A DNA stretch of 64,000 bases, taken from Enterobacterales bacterium CwR94. Lineage in GTDB: Bacteria; Pseudomonadota; Gammaproteobacteria; Enterobacterales; Enterobacteriaceae. Where the stretch lies: the NCBI GenBank assembly GCA_002837195.1, contig KZ478065.1, forward strand, positions 1 through 64,000. Reading direction: 5' to 3'. Position numbers and translations under genes: made by a program. Shown here one piece after another: positions 54,092 through 62,571 of the stretch (positions are counted from its first letter, which is position 1; every line of letters starts with the position of its first letter). Under the pieces are notes generated by a model, which ran no database searches, was not told the DNA's origin, and saw only the letters and a list, made by a program, of their open reading frames with translations.

Positions 54092-55062
54092 TGAAAGGTA
54101 AAGTGTGCGTATTCGGTTCGTTCAACCTGGATGTTGTCGCCAAAATGTCACGCTTTCCCCAACCGGGGGAATCACTGGTGGCGCACAGCAGTATGATGGG
54201 CCCTGGCGGCAAGGGATCAAACCAGGCCAGTGCCGCGCTGCGTGCAGGCGCACGCGTGCATTACATTGGCAAAGTGGGTAACGATGATTTTGGCCTGTTT
54301 GCCCGCCGCCATCTGGAAAAAACCGGCTTTGATGCCATTACGCTGTTTACCTGTAAAGAGAAGCCGACCGGCAATGCGATGATCTACGTGGCTGGCGACG
54401 ATGCGGAGAACATGATTTCGGTGTATCCCGGCGCCAATCTGACGGTCACCGCCGCCGAAGTAAATCGCTGCCAACCTACGGTCGCCGCCGCCGATATCTT
54501 ACTGGTGCAACTGGAAAATAACCTGAGTGCGATTCAACGCATGATTGACAATGCGCGCCAGGGCAACACGTTGGTGATTGTGAATCCGGCCCCTTGGCAA
54601 AAGGTCAGTGACACCTTTCTGAGTAAAGTGGATTTACTGACTCCCAACAGCACCGAAGCCTCGCAGTTAACGGGACTGGCTGTGACAGACTTTGCCAGCG
54701 CACGTCGTGCGGCCGAGGTATTACATGCGAAAGGCGTGCGTAAGCTGATCATTACACTGGGTATGCAAGGCGCTCTGCTCTCAACCGGCGACACCATGTA
54801 TCGCGTGCCGGTCTACCCAGCCCATCCGCTGGACACCACCGGTGCTGGAGACGCCTTCAATGGTGCGCTGGCGGCCCGCATGGCTGCAGGCGAACCCCTG
54901 GAACAAGCCGCCTTGTTTGCCGCGGCCTATGCCTCGGTGTGCGTTGAACGCGCCGGTGCGGCAGAGTCCATGCCGCTGTATGCCGATGCTCTCGCACGCA
55001 TGCAAGCCCATCCTGAACTGACCATGGAACAGCTGGACACCGCGACCACCAGCATTTCCTGA
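54091..55062 (+). CDS. PfkB-family carbohydrate kinase, ribokinase-like
   Basis: A 323-residue PfkB kinase. Signature 1 is GPGGKGSNQASAALRAG and signature 2 is DTTGAGDAFNGALAARMA, with the catalytic base Asp. It resembles ribokinase. In this operon it could phosphorylate ribose released by the nucleoside hydrolase, or a ketohexose such as allulose. The ATG at 54091 overlaps the ROK stop; the earlier in-frame start lies inside the ROK gene. Confidence 0.85.
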   Translation: MKGKVCVFGSFNLDVVAKMSRFPQPGESLVAHSSMMGPGGKGSNQASAALRAGARVHYIGKVGNDDFGLFARRHLEKTGFDAITLFTCKEKPTGNAMIYVAGDDAENMISVYPGANLTVTAAEVNRCQPTVAAADILLVQLENNLSAIQRMIDNARQGNTLVIVNPAPWQKVSDTFLSKVDLLTPNSTEASQLTGLAVTDFASARRAAEVLHAKGVRKLIITLGMQGALLSTGDTMYRVPVYPAHPLDTTGAGDAFNGALAARMAAGEPLEQAALFAAAYASVCVERAGAAESMPLYADALARMQAHPELTMEQLDTATTSIS

Positions 55063-55179
55063 TTTCGCTTTTCTGATTTTTAGTCCCTCGCGCGCGTTCT
55101 CCTGCTGTGCTCGCGCGCTCATTCACGACCCTACAACACCGCTCCTCGGGGCGCGACGTATCTATAACGGAGAATGAGC

Positions 55180-56163
55180 ATGAAAATGAAAATCATCTGC
55201 AGCACTGTGTTATCCCTGATGTTTGCCAGCCACGCGATGGCCGCCGAGCCACTGAAAATGGGCGTGGTGGTCAAAGTAGGCGGTAACGCCTGGTTTAACT
55301 CCATGGAGAAAGGCATTAAAGAAGCCGCCGCCGAAGAAGGCATCAACGCCTGGCAGGTCGGCCCTACCGCACAAGATCCCGCGCAACAGGTCAAAGCGAT
55401 CGAGGATTTGATTGCGCAAAAAGTCGATATCATTGGCGTCGTGCCCGTCGATCCTGCGGCGCTAGAGCCCGTTTTAGCGCGTGCCCAGCAAGCCGGTATT
55501 AAAGTCATTACCCATGAATCTGCCGGTCAGAAAAATGCCAACTGGGATTTTGAAATGGTGGATGCCAAAACCTTTGGTATCGAACACATGAAACTGATGG
55601 CCAGTTGCATGAAAGAGAAAGGTGACTACTCCATTATTGTGGGCAGCCTGACCATTCCGCTGCACCGCGAATGGGCGCAATCGGCGATTGATTACCAGAA
55701 ACAGCACTATCCGAATATGAAAATGGTCGGCGACCTGTTTGGCACGGGGGAATCCGTGGATGAATCCATGCGTGTCACCAACGAGCAGATGGCTAAATAT
55801 CCCGATTTTGGCGGCATGATGGCCTTTGGCTCCCCTGGCCCCGTCGGTGCCGGGCGTGCCGTTGCCAATAAAAAAGCCAAAGATAAAGTCTGTGTTGTGG
55901 GGGCGTACAGCCCAGGTCAGGCACAGCGTCTGGTGAATACTGGCGATATCAAAGGTGGCTATATCTGGAACCCGCACACCGCCGGACAGATTTTTGTTCG
56001 TCTGGGCAAAATGGTCGCCGAAGGCAAAACCATTGACGCCAGTACGCAAGTCAAGGGCATGGGGACCATGAAAGTCGATACCGCCAACCATACGTTGTAC
56101 GGCCAGAGCCTGGAAAGTCTGGATAAAGATAACCTGAAAAAACTGGTGGAGATGGGGCTGTAA
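55180..56163 (+). CDS. ABC sugar-type substrate-binding protein 2
   Basis: A 327-residue periplasmic binding protein, the same length as binding protein 1 and about 60% identical by eye (KMGVVVKVGG, GPTAQDPAQQVKAIEDLIAQ, GGYIWNPHTAG). The signal peptide is MKMKIICSTVLSLMFASHAMA. The ATG at 55180 is preferred: GGAGA at 55169-55173 directly abuts the alternative ATG at 55174. There is no second ATPase or permease gene, so it presumably shares the importer with protein 1 and widens the ligand range. A 117-bp spacer with a GCGCGCG-rich dyad precedes it. Confidence 0.88.
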   Translation: MKMKIICSTVLSLMFASHAMAAEPLKMGVVVKVGGNAWFNSMEKGIKEAAAEEGINAWQVGPTAQDPAQQVKAIEDLIAQKVDIIGVVPVDPAALEPVLARAQQAGIKVITHESAGQKNANWDFEMVDAKTFGIEHMKLMASCMKEKGDYSIIVGSLTIPLHREWAQSAIDYQKQHYPNMKMVGDLFGTGESVDESMRVTNEQMAKYPDFGGMMAFGSPGPVGAGRAVANKKAKDKVCVVGAYSPGQAQRLVNTGDIKGGYIWNPHTAGQIFVRLGKMVAEGKTIDASTQVKGMGTMKVDTANHTLYGQSLESLDKDNLKKLVEMGL

Positions 56164-56165
56164 CC

Positions 56166-57143
56166 ATGACGGCAAAACGCAAAATCATTATTGATACCGA
56201 TCCGGCGATCGGTATTCCCGGTACCGATGCCGACGATCCCATCGCCATTATGCTGGCCTTACAAGACCCGCGTCTGGAGCTGATGGCGATCACCACCGTG
56301 TTTGGCAACTGCCCGCCCCTGCTGGGTGCCCGCTGCGCCACACGCATTTTGCAGGTCGCAGGACGCACCGATATTCCGGTCGCCGTTGGCATGAGCACGC
56401 CGATGGGCGGGACGTTACCGCCCCTCTTACAGCAGGCCTATGCTGGCGCGCGCGGTCGTGAAGGCAGCATACCGCTGCCTGCGGCAGAGGAATCACACTG
56501 CGGCCAGCACGCCAGCGAGTTGATTGTTGATTTAGTGCGTCAACATCCCGGTGAAATCACCCTGGTGTGCATTGGGTCGCAATCCAATCTGGCACTGGCG
56601 TTGGTGAAAGCCCCGGACATTGCGCCGCTGATTAAAGAGATCGTCTTTATGGGTGGCGCGCTGGGCCTGGATGCCACCTGGGGACGCGGCAATATTACGC
56701 CGGTGGCCGAGTGTAATATTTGGTTCGACCCACAGGCAGCCGATATCGTTTTCCGCGCGGGCATTCCGATGACCATGGTCAGCCTGGATGTCACCAACGC
56801 CGCTACGGGTCTGGTGCTCACCGAAGCTCATCTGGAAGGTTTAGACGATACGCAGCCACTGACCGCGTTGTTTAAGTTGGTATGTGCCTGCTACTTCGAT
56901 GCACCGATGTTCGACTGGTCAGAAGGGTGCGTCCTGTACGATCCGTTGGCGGTTGCGGTCGCCGCCGATGCCCACATTGCCACCTTGACGCCAATGGCGA
57001 TTGGCGTCGAAACAGCGGGTAAACTGTCGACGGGACAAACCGTACCGCTGCGTGATACCGATGCGAATATGCAGGTCTGTACCCAGATCGATGGTGCGGC
57101 CATTGTGCAAGATATCGTGCGGATAATTACCCGCAAAGCGTAA
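56166..57143 (+). CDS. Divergent nucleoside hydrolase family protein (IUNH)
   Basis: A 325-residue member of the inosine-uridine nucleoside hydrolase family. The N-terminal calcium motif appears as DTDPAIGIPGTDADD: the usual DTDPGxDD is split by about eight residues. MGGAL and the C-terminal DPLAV segment are present, but the residue before it is Tyr (LYDPLAV), where classical purine/pyrimidine hydrolases have a catalytic His. It probably cleaves an N- or O-ribosyl-type bond in an unusual substrate. It is two bases after binding protein 2, so it acts on an imported ligand in the cytoplasm; no signal peptide is seen. Confidence 0.82.
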   Translation: MTAKRKIIIDTDPAIGIPGTDADDPIAIMLALQDPRLELMAITTVFGNCPPLLGARCATRILQVAGRTDIPVAVGMSTPMGGTLPPLLQQAYAGARGREGSIPLPAAEESHCGQHASELIVDLVRQHPGEITLVCIGSQSNLALALVKAPDIAPLIKEIVFMGGALGLDATWGRGNITPVAECNIWFDPQAADIVFRAGIPMTMVSLDVTNAATGLVLTEAHLEGLDDTQPLTALFKLVCACYFDAPMFDWSEGCVLYDPLAVAVAADAHIATLTPMAIGVETAGKLSTGQTVPLRDTDANMQVCTQIDGAAIVQDIVRIITRKA

Positions 57144-57146
57144 CGC

Positions 57147-57205
57147 TAACGCTCCCCGTGTAGGCTCAACGTGGTCACGCACGGACATCCAAATGGGGAG
57201 CGTTA
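57147..57205. other. Long-looped perfect inverted repeat after the nucleoside hydrolase gene
   Basis: TAACGCTCCCC (57147-57157) and GGGGAGCGTTA (57195-57205) are perfectly complementary over 11 bp with a 37-base spacer. It may end the operon transcript, although no T tract follows. The rest of 57206-57570 has no gene; a smaller dyad CACTGC-ACAA-GCAGTG lies at 57482-57497 before the DUF4056 gene. Confidence 0.6.
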
Positions 57206-57570
57206 ATCAATGACCCTGCGATCATGACGATGGCTAAGGTATGAGAGGCCTAAAGGACTCACTGGGATAAAAGTCATTAAATAAATGAGTTAAACCAGAT
57301 ATCGGAATGACTGGCTGCTGTAGCGTTGAAAATCTGGATCAGTGCGACGCAGCGGGGTTTCAGTAAGTGTTTTAATAGACGCAATAAAAACCGCTCAACT
57401 TAAATGTTTTAGTTCATAGTGAGTTCCATCCTCTTCTTCACTTAAGACAATATACGCATTACTCATCAACATCCTAAAACCCACTGCACAAGCAGTGCAG
57501 TTGTGCATAGTGGTAGCACATAGCGTATTATTGATAAAATTTTCTAATTATTAGTGCCTGGAGTTCAAGG

Positions 57571-58275
57571 ATGAGTCAAAGAAGGGATATCATTGACGGA
57601 AAAGATGCTGCATTTGCCCGTGGCGGCTTGGTGTATACCGAAGTCCTGGGTTGGATTGATCTTGGTCATGCCCGAGGCGATGACATTCGAGATATTTTAG
57701 ATGGGATGCGCCGCGGTGAATCTTCCGGTAAAGAGTATTACGATATCACTTACTCGCAGGGAATGACCGCTCCCTATGGTTTAGTTCGATCCGGTAAAGT
57801 CATTACCTGGCGAATAAAGCATGGCCGTCCAAATTGGGAACGTCAATCGATTGCACTGGCCATGATGATGACAATGGCTAAAGCGTTTGAGGCTTTTCAA
57901 GCCTCTTTTCCTAACAACCGAGTGACGGATAGTGGGTTTAGCGGAGAGGATTTAGTATCAGATTTACTCGGCTTTTACAGAGTCGTGTCAGTTCAAAATC
58001 CCTTCCCCATGTTGCGACCCGTCAGCAAAGAGGAGGCTTTAAAGCGTTGGGATTACTACGGGAAAATCGGATCTTTCAAGGTCAGAGATTTTAAACCCCT
58101 ACTTTTCCCTGATCCTGAAAAATTCCCCAATGCCCGTCCCAGAAATGGCGTGCTTCCACCTTTTCTGCAAACAATTCAGCCCTATAATGACTTTCTGTCA
58201 GGCAACGTTATTCTCCCAAAACACGATAAAACATTTGTCGTCCTCGGCTCGAGTAATGGCAGGATGGGATTATGA
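57571..58275 (+). CDS. DUF4056 family protein
   Basis: A 234-residue protein matching the DUF4056 family: GWIDLGHARGDDIRDI near residue 27, EYYDITYSQGM, an amphipathic helix AMMMTMAKAFEAFQA, and DSGFSGEDLVSDLLGFYRVV. Family members often carry a lipoprotein signal; none is visible here, and the frame begins with a hydrophilic stretch. The conserved Asp/His/Arg of IDLGHAR suggests an active site, but no function is known. It overlaps the next gene by four bases (ATGA), so the two products likely work together. Confidence 0.7.
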   Translation: MSQRRDIIDGKDAAFARGGLVYTEVLGWIDLGHARGDDIRDILDGMRRGESSGKEYYDITYSQGMTAPYGLVRSGKVITWRIKHGRPNWERQSIALAMMMTMAKAFEAFQASFPNNRVTDSGFSGEDLVSDLLGFYRVVSVQNPFPMLRPVSKEEALKRWDYYGKIGSFKVRDFKPLLFPDPEKFPNARPRNGVLPPFLQTIQPYNDFLSGNVILPKHDKTFVVLGSSNGRMGL

Positions 58276-58685
58276 AACTGATTCTTTTAGCGGTCGTATG
58301 TCTCGTTATAGCCACTTTGGGTTGGTCATGGCCATATCTTAAGTTGGAGTTTGCAAGCAGCGCATACTATAGCCAGAGCAATCTGAGAGAGTATGAATAC
58401 TACACGCCTAAGTTACTGAAGCAGATGCCGAGGATCTCGCCCGAATACTCCTTTCAATACATAAGCAATCACGATTCGAAGCGTACTCTTCATGGTATCC
58501 ATTTTGCTGGAACGACAGACACCGGAAAGATAAAATCATATCTAAAATCAGAAGGATACCAGCAACAGATGAAGTGTGATACCGCTGCGGAATGCTGGGG
58601 AAAAGAGGGATCCCGAGAAGTTGTATCGCTTTACGCTCTCACTTCGCCTGAACACGTCGTTGTTCAAATCACAAGTGCTGACTGA
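58272..58685 (+). CDS. Small membrane-anchored or exported protein of unknown function
   Basis: A 137-residue protein with an N-terminal hydrophobic segment (LILLAVVCLVIATLGWSW) that is a membrane anchor or signal peptide. A Tyr-rich soluble part follows (SAYYSQSNLREYEYYTP), with two cysteines (KCDTAAECWG) that could form a disulfide if exported. No family was recognised. It starts inside the DUF4056 stop codon and is probably co-translated with it. The 58686-58927 gap that follows shows no gene or clear hairpin. Confidence 0.6.
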   Translation: MKLILLAVVCLVIATLGWSWPYLKLEFASSAYYSQSNLREYEYYTPKLLKQMPRISPEYSFQYISNHDSKRTLHGIHFAGTTDTGKIKSYLKSEGYQQQMKCDTAAECWGKEGSREVVSLYALTSPEHVVVQITSAD

Positions 58686-58927
58686 TGTTGTTTAGAATCA
58701 TACTGAAGGACATTATCCAATGCCCTGTGCACTTGATGTAGCAAGACACGAGGAGTGCCGCTATAAATTCTGACCACTCCAAATGCTGCACTCACCGGGT
58801 AAAAAGCCGTCATTCTATTTTGACAGCAGAATGCCGATAATCTGGTTTGTGTCGTTCATAAGCACACCCGCTTCCCTACAGGGTACACCACAAAACCTAT
58901 CGAGGTGGACCCTGCGGGGAGCACTGA

Positions 58928-59509
58928 TTACTCCGCGGTTAACCAACCTTTCAGTTGCGCATGCTGAAACAGCATGATGGTTTTGCCGTCACAGATCTCA
59001 CCACTCTTCACTTTTTCCAACGCTTGCGGGAAGGTCATTTCCAATACTTCAATGGCTTCGTCTTCAACGCCGCCTCCCACGGTGGCGCGCGTGGAATCGT
59101 CATACTCGGCCGCAAAAAAGTGAATCACTTCCGTAACCCCGCCTGGCGACATGTAAGCCGAGAACAGCTTCTCAACATCTCCCACCGCGTAGCCCGTCTC
59201 TTCTATCGCCTCTTTACGAATACAATCTTCGGGCGAATCGTTATCCAGCAGGCCGGCACAGGTTTCAATCAGCATGCCGTCCGGATTGCCGTTAACGTAG
59301 GTCGCAATGCGGAACTGGCGCGTCAGCACCACGCTATTTTTCTCACGGTTGTACAGCAAAAGGGTCGCGCCGTTGCCACGGTCATACACTTCGCGCTTAT
59401 GGCGAACCACTTCGCCTGACTGGCGCGTGAGATCGTAGGTGTAGTTAAACAGCTTGAACCAGTTTTCGGAGAGGATTTTGTGTTTGATGATCTCAATGCG
59501 GGATGACAT
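58928..59509 (-). CDS. nudK: GDP-mannose pyrophosphatase NudK
   Basis: A 193-residue Nudix hydrolase that cleaves GDP-mannose to mannose 1-phosphate and GMP. The Nudix box runs [22 protein letters not shown]; the family stretch [18 protein letters not shown] and [13 protein letters not shown] are conserved. The ATG at 59509 follows AGGAGCTG and gives an E. coli-like N terminus; the 15-codon longer frame is unlikely. It marks the end of backbone synteny in this window. Confidence 0.93.
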   Translation of the reverse strand: MSSRIEIIKHKILSENWFKLFNYTYDLTRQSGEVVRHKREVYDRGNGATLLLYNREKNSVVLTRQFRIATYVNGNPDGMLIETCAGLLDNDSPEDCIRKEAIEETGYAVGDVEKLFSAYMSPGGVTEVIHFFAAEYDDSTRATVGGGVEDEAIEVLEMTFPQALEKVKSGEICDGKTIMLFQHAQLKGWLTAE

Positions 59510-59901
59510 AGCAGCTCCTAAAGCATGAAAGGCGCTTGCTATCTTAAGGGGCACAGAGAGGGAAAACTATCTGAAAAAACTTTAGCTATCCGCTTAATGC
59601 CATAATAACAATAAAACTCCTAAATTAAACACGTCGCTATTTTTGTGATCTCTATTAAATTGCCGCATTGTTTTTCTCGCTCAACAACCTCTATAAAACC
59701 CCATAGACAACGATAAAAAACAACAGAAATGCGCGATAATGGCATTAAAACAAAAATAAAAATCATAAAAACAATAATAAATAAGATCATTTAAACCACC
59801 ATCACGCTGGGCTATAAAAATCTCGTTTAACTTTCGTTTAAATAGAATGTATTAAAAAAATTGAATTACCAGACCACCACCGAATACGTTAAGGCAATGA
59901 T
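59510..59901. other. AT-rich gene-free region upstream of the glycosyltransferase
   Basis: These 392 bp are strongly AT-rich with many A and T tracts, unlike the flanking nudK gene. A half CRP-like TTTTTGTGATCT lies near 59638, without a second arm. No open frame is supported. The composition is typical of the edge of a horizontally acquired, H-NS-silenced segment; the promoter of the glycosyltransferase gene is presumably here. Confidence 0.6.
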
Positions 59902-62571
59902 ATGAATCGATTGTCATTTAAACCGTCAGCTCTGTTTATCTCTTTTGATGCTGTCGCTATGTCAGGCATTACTGTTGAAGCGTTAAAAATTGCCAAAAAG
60001 ATTCAGCAGAAAAATATCCCGTGCTATCTGGATTTAGGCTATGACATTAAGATTGATAAAGGGAATTTTAATAAACCTTATAAAGATGAATACGCCCAAT
60101 ACCAGGGTATATTCACACTGACGCGGCTCCCTGGTCTCACCACGATCCCTGATTATAATCAGACATTCCTTCATAAGGTCTACACCTGTCTGATTATTCA
60201 AAGCACTCCAATAAATGCAGAACAAAAAAAGCATTTGCTGCAACGTGTCGAACACTGCGCACAGCAAGTCGCTGACGCATTATATCAACACTGGCAAACA
60301 CACAATGTTCGCTATCTTATTGTTGAAAACGGAACATTACCGGAAAACATTATCTACACCAGAGCGCTTTATATTGCCATTAAACAATATGGTCAGGCTA
60401 AAAATTTAGCGCGCTTTGTTCTCTGGCGAGATCATGATTTGATGTGGAACAGTGAGAAAGGTGCGCAAAAATATGGCCCTCCGCCCTGGCCACATGCCGT
60501 GAAGCCAATACACTCTCCTCATATCTCGTACGTTACGCTAAATAATGATCTCAAAGAAAAACTGGAAAGGTGGTGTGATGAACCGGTAGAGATTCAGGTT
60601 AAGAAAAACACCTATGATTTCACGCTAAAAACATCGCCTAAATCTTTACGAAAAAAATTAAATATTTCCGATACTGATATTGTGATTGCGCGTACTACCC
60701 GCATTATTCCGCAAAAGCGTATCGACAGGGATATTATCTTAACCCATCGTTTAAACCAGTTGTTCTTACGCGATGCCTCTCCGCGCAAGGTGTGGTTATT
60801 GATTGCGGGTGATGAGAATGAAAATTACACGCACTATAAACAATTACGCCAGCACATTGATTGGCTACAACTGACGGACTGTGTCTGCTTTCTCGGCTCC
60901 TTACCCCACGACTGTATGCCGAACGTCAGCTCAGACTGGAGCATTGAAGACCTCTATCACGCCTGCGACCTGGTCTCCTTTTTGACCTCCTGGGATTACG
61001 ACAGCTATGGCAATCCCGTGGGTGAAGCCATCAGCAGCAAACGCTGTTATATCAGCAGCCAGTACGAATATTACCAAGAGGTGTATGGCCAATATGGCTT
61101 TCAAGCCCCGATTATGCCCACCTCCTTCGCGGATGATGGATTACCCCAAGACGCCTTTATTGCCGACGTGTATGCCTTACTTAACGATGCGGTTCGCATG
61201 CAAAACGTTGCAGAAGAAAATTATCAGTTGGGCAAGCGTGTTTTAACCAACGACATACTGGACACCTTATTGTGTGATGGAAGGAGAAAAACAATGCGCG
61301 ATAACATTTTTGTTTCTGTCGTATTACCTGTTTTTAATGAAAGCGAACGCTTAGAGAGTGTTCTGCAATCACTTTATCAACAAGAAAGTATCGGCAAATG
61401 GATTAACCACCAAACCTATGAAGTGATTATTGTGGATAATAATTCAACCGATGACTCGTTAGATAAAATCAATCAATTTCGACAGCGCCATCCTCAGATG
61501 GATATTCATATTATTAAGGAATCCATTCAGGGTGTCTCCTCCGCGCGCAAACGCGGCATGGACTATGCTTCACTGCGAGCAAAAACACGTGACCACCGCT
61601 TAGGAATCAAAAATAAGCATTACATTGTTTCCGCCGATGCGGACTGCACGGTCGATCCCTATTGGTTGTATGCATTGATCAATGAAATGATGCGCCACGG
61701 CGGTGATTTAGGCACCTGTAACTATTTCTACGATGAACAAGCGTTTCAACAACGCCCCAATCTTTTTAATGAAATTCAGAAAACCCTGCGCTGTCGCGCA
61801 TTTTCATTTTCCCTGTTCGGCGGTTTTCCCGACGGCAAAGGATTCGCGGTAGAGCGCGAGCTTTACGATAAAATTGGCGGCATCGAAATCTTTTATCAGT
61901 TAAATAAGGGTAAATTTGTTGAGCACCTTTCCGATGACTGGGATTTTGGCATTCGCGCCATTGCCTGGGGAGGCAAGGCTATCTATGCCCATGAATCACG
62001 CGTCGAAATTAATAGCCGTCGCGTAGATACGATTTTAGATGAAGTCATCACCGGCATTGCCTATGGGCAGGATGGCACCATTATTATGAAAGATGTGCGC
62101 CCCGACAGCGAAAACCATCGGCCCGCACTCCGCGATACGACAACAGCGGAAACCCTGCAAGCCTGGTATTATTCAATAAAAGATTACATGCCAAAGAATA
62201 TTATTCTGCCGGTACTGCTCAATCCCGCTCGCTTATTAGAAGAGGCCGCTATTCGCGACTTCTTTGGTGCTCCGGTTGCCGATCGACTTTATCAGCGTAT
62301 TCATGAGATCAAATATGAGATGCGCATTATTGATTTCAAACCGATCCATGCCTACAAAACCCCAGCCTATCGTCTGTACTTTGAATTTCGCGATGAACTC
62401 TTTGCAGCCCTGCGGCGTGCAGTCGGTGACGACATTGGCTTCCCTCCTCCACTGCCGCCCTGTTTCGAAGAGGTGGCGCCCGAGGATTTTAACCGGTTTG
62501 TCTGGTACTACTGCGAGGATCGGGAATCTGGCGAAGCACATAACTACTTTGCTAACGGAGGGGTATTCTGA
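59902..62571 (+). CDS. GT4-GT2 fusion glycosyltransferase
   Basis: An 889-residue protein made of two glycosyltransferase domains. Residues 1 to about 460 resemble GT4/GT-B enzymes: a C-terminal Rossmann half with RTTRIIPQKRIDRD and the nucleotide-sugar site LYHACDLVSFLTSWDYDSYG then NPVGEAISS. From residue 465 a GT2/GT-A domain begins: VSVVLPVFNESERLESVL, VIIVDNNSTDDS, the metal motif SADADCTVDP, and LSDDWDFGIRAIAWGGKAIYAHESR, ending near residue 740, with a C-terminal extension. The first half is visibly AT-rich. An internal ribosome site and ATG mark the domain junction. The stop overlaps the radical SAM gene start by one base (TGATG), implying one pathway. Acceptor and product are unknown; no membrane segment is seen. 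Confidence 0.8.
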   Translation: MNRLSFKPSALFISFDAVAMSGITVEALKIAKKIQQKNIPCYLDLGYDIKIDKGNFNKPYKDEYAQYQGIFTLTRLPGLTTIPDYNQTFLHKVYTCLIIQSTPINAEQKKHLLQRVEHCAQQVADALYQHWQTHNVRYLIVENGTLPENIIYTRALYIAIKQYGQAKNLARFVLWRDHDLMWNSEKGAQKYGPPPWPHAVKPIHSPHISYVTLNNDLKEKLERWCDEPVEIQVKKNTYDFTLKTSPKSLRKKLNISDTDIVIARTTRIIPQKRIDRDIILTHRLNQLFLRDASPRKVWLLIAGDENENYTHYKQLRQHIDWLQLTDCVCFLGSLPHDCMPNVSSDWSIEDLYHACDLVSFLTSWDYDSYGNPVGEAISSKRCYISSQYEYYQEVYGQYGFQAPIMPTSFADDGLPQDAFIADVYALLNDAVRMQNVAEENYQLGKRVLTNDILDTLLCDGRRKTMRDNIFVSVVLPVFNESERLESVLQSLYQQESIGKWINHQTYEVIIVDNNSTDDSLDKINQFRQRHPQMDIHIIKESIQGVSSARKRGMDYASLRAKTRDHRLGIKNKHYIVSADADCTVDPYWLYALINEMMRHGGDLGTCNYFYDEQAFQQRPNLFNEIQKTLRCRAFSFSLFGGFPDGKGFAVERELYDKIGGIEIFYQLNKGKFVEHLSDDWDFGIRAIAWGGKAIYAHESRVEINSRRVDTILDEVITGIAYGQDGTIIMKDVRPDSENHRPALRDTTTAETLQAWYYSIKDYMPKNIILPVLLNPARLLEEAAIRDFFGAPVADRLYQRIHEIKYEMRIIDFKPIHAYKTPAYRLYFEFRDELFAALRRAVGDDIGFPPPLPPCFEEVAPEDFNRFVWYYCEDRESGEAHNYFANGGVF
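61281..61296 (+). promoter_or_regulatory. Internal ribosome site and in-frame ATG at the GT4/GT2 boundary
   Basis: AAGGAG at 61281-61286 is followed after seven bases by ATG at 61294, in frame with the large gene (codon 465) and exactly where the GT2 domain starts (MRDNIFVSVVLPVF). This could give a separate 425-residue GT2 protein, or be the relic of two genes fused by loss of a stop. Confidence 0.6.

Noticed and set aside
59638-59660. CRP site before the glycosyltransferase gene
   Set aside because: Only one arm (TGTGATCT) matches; the partner arm is missing.
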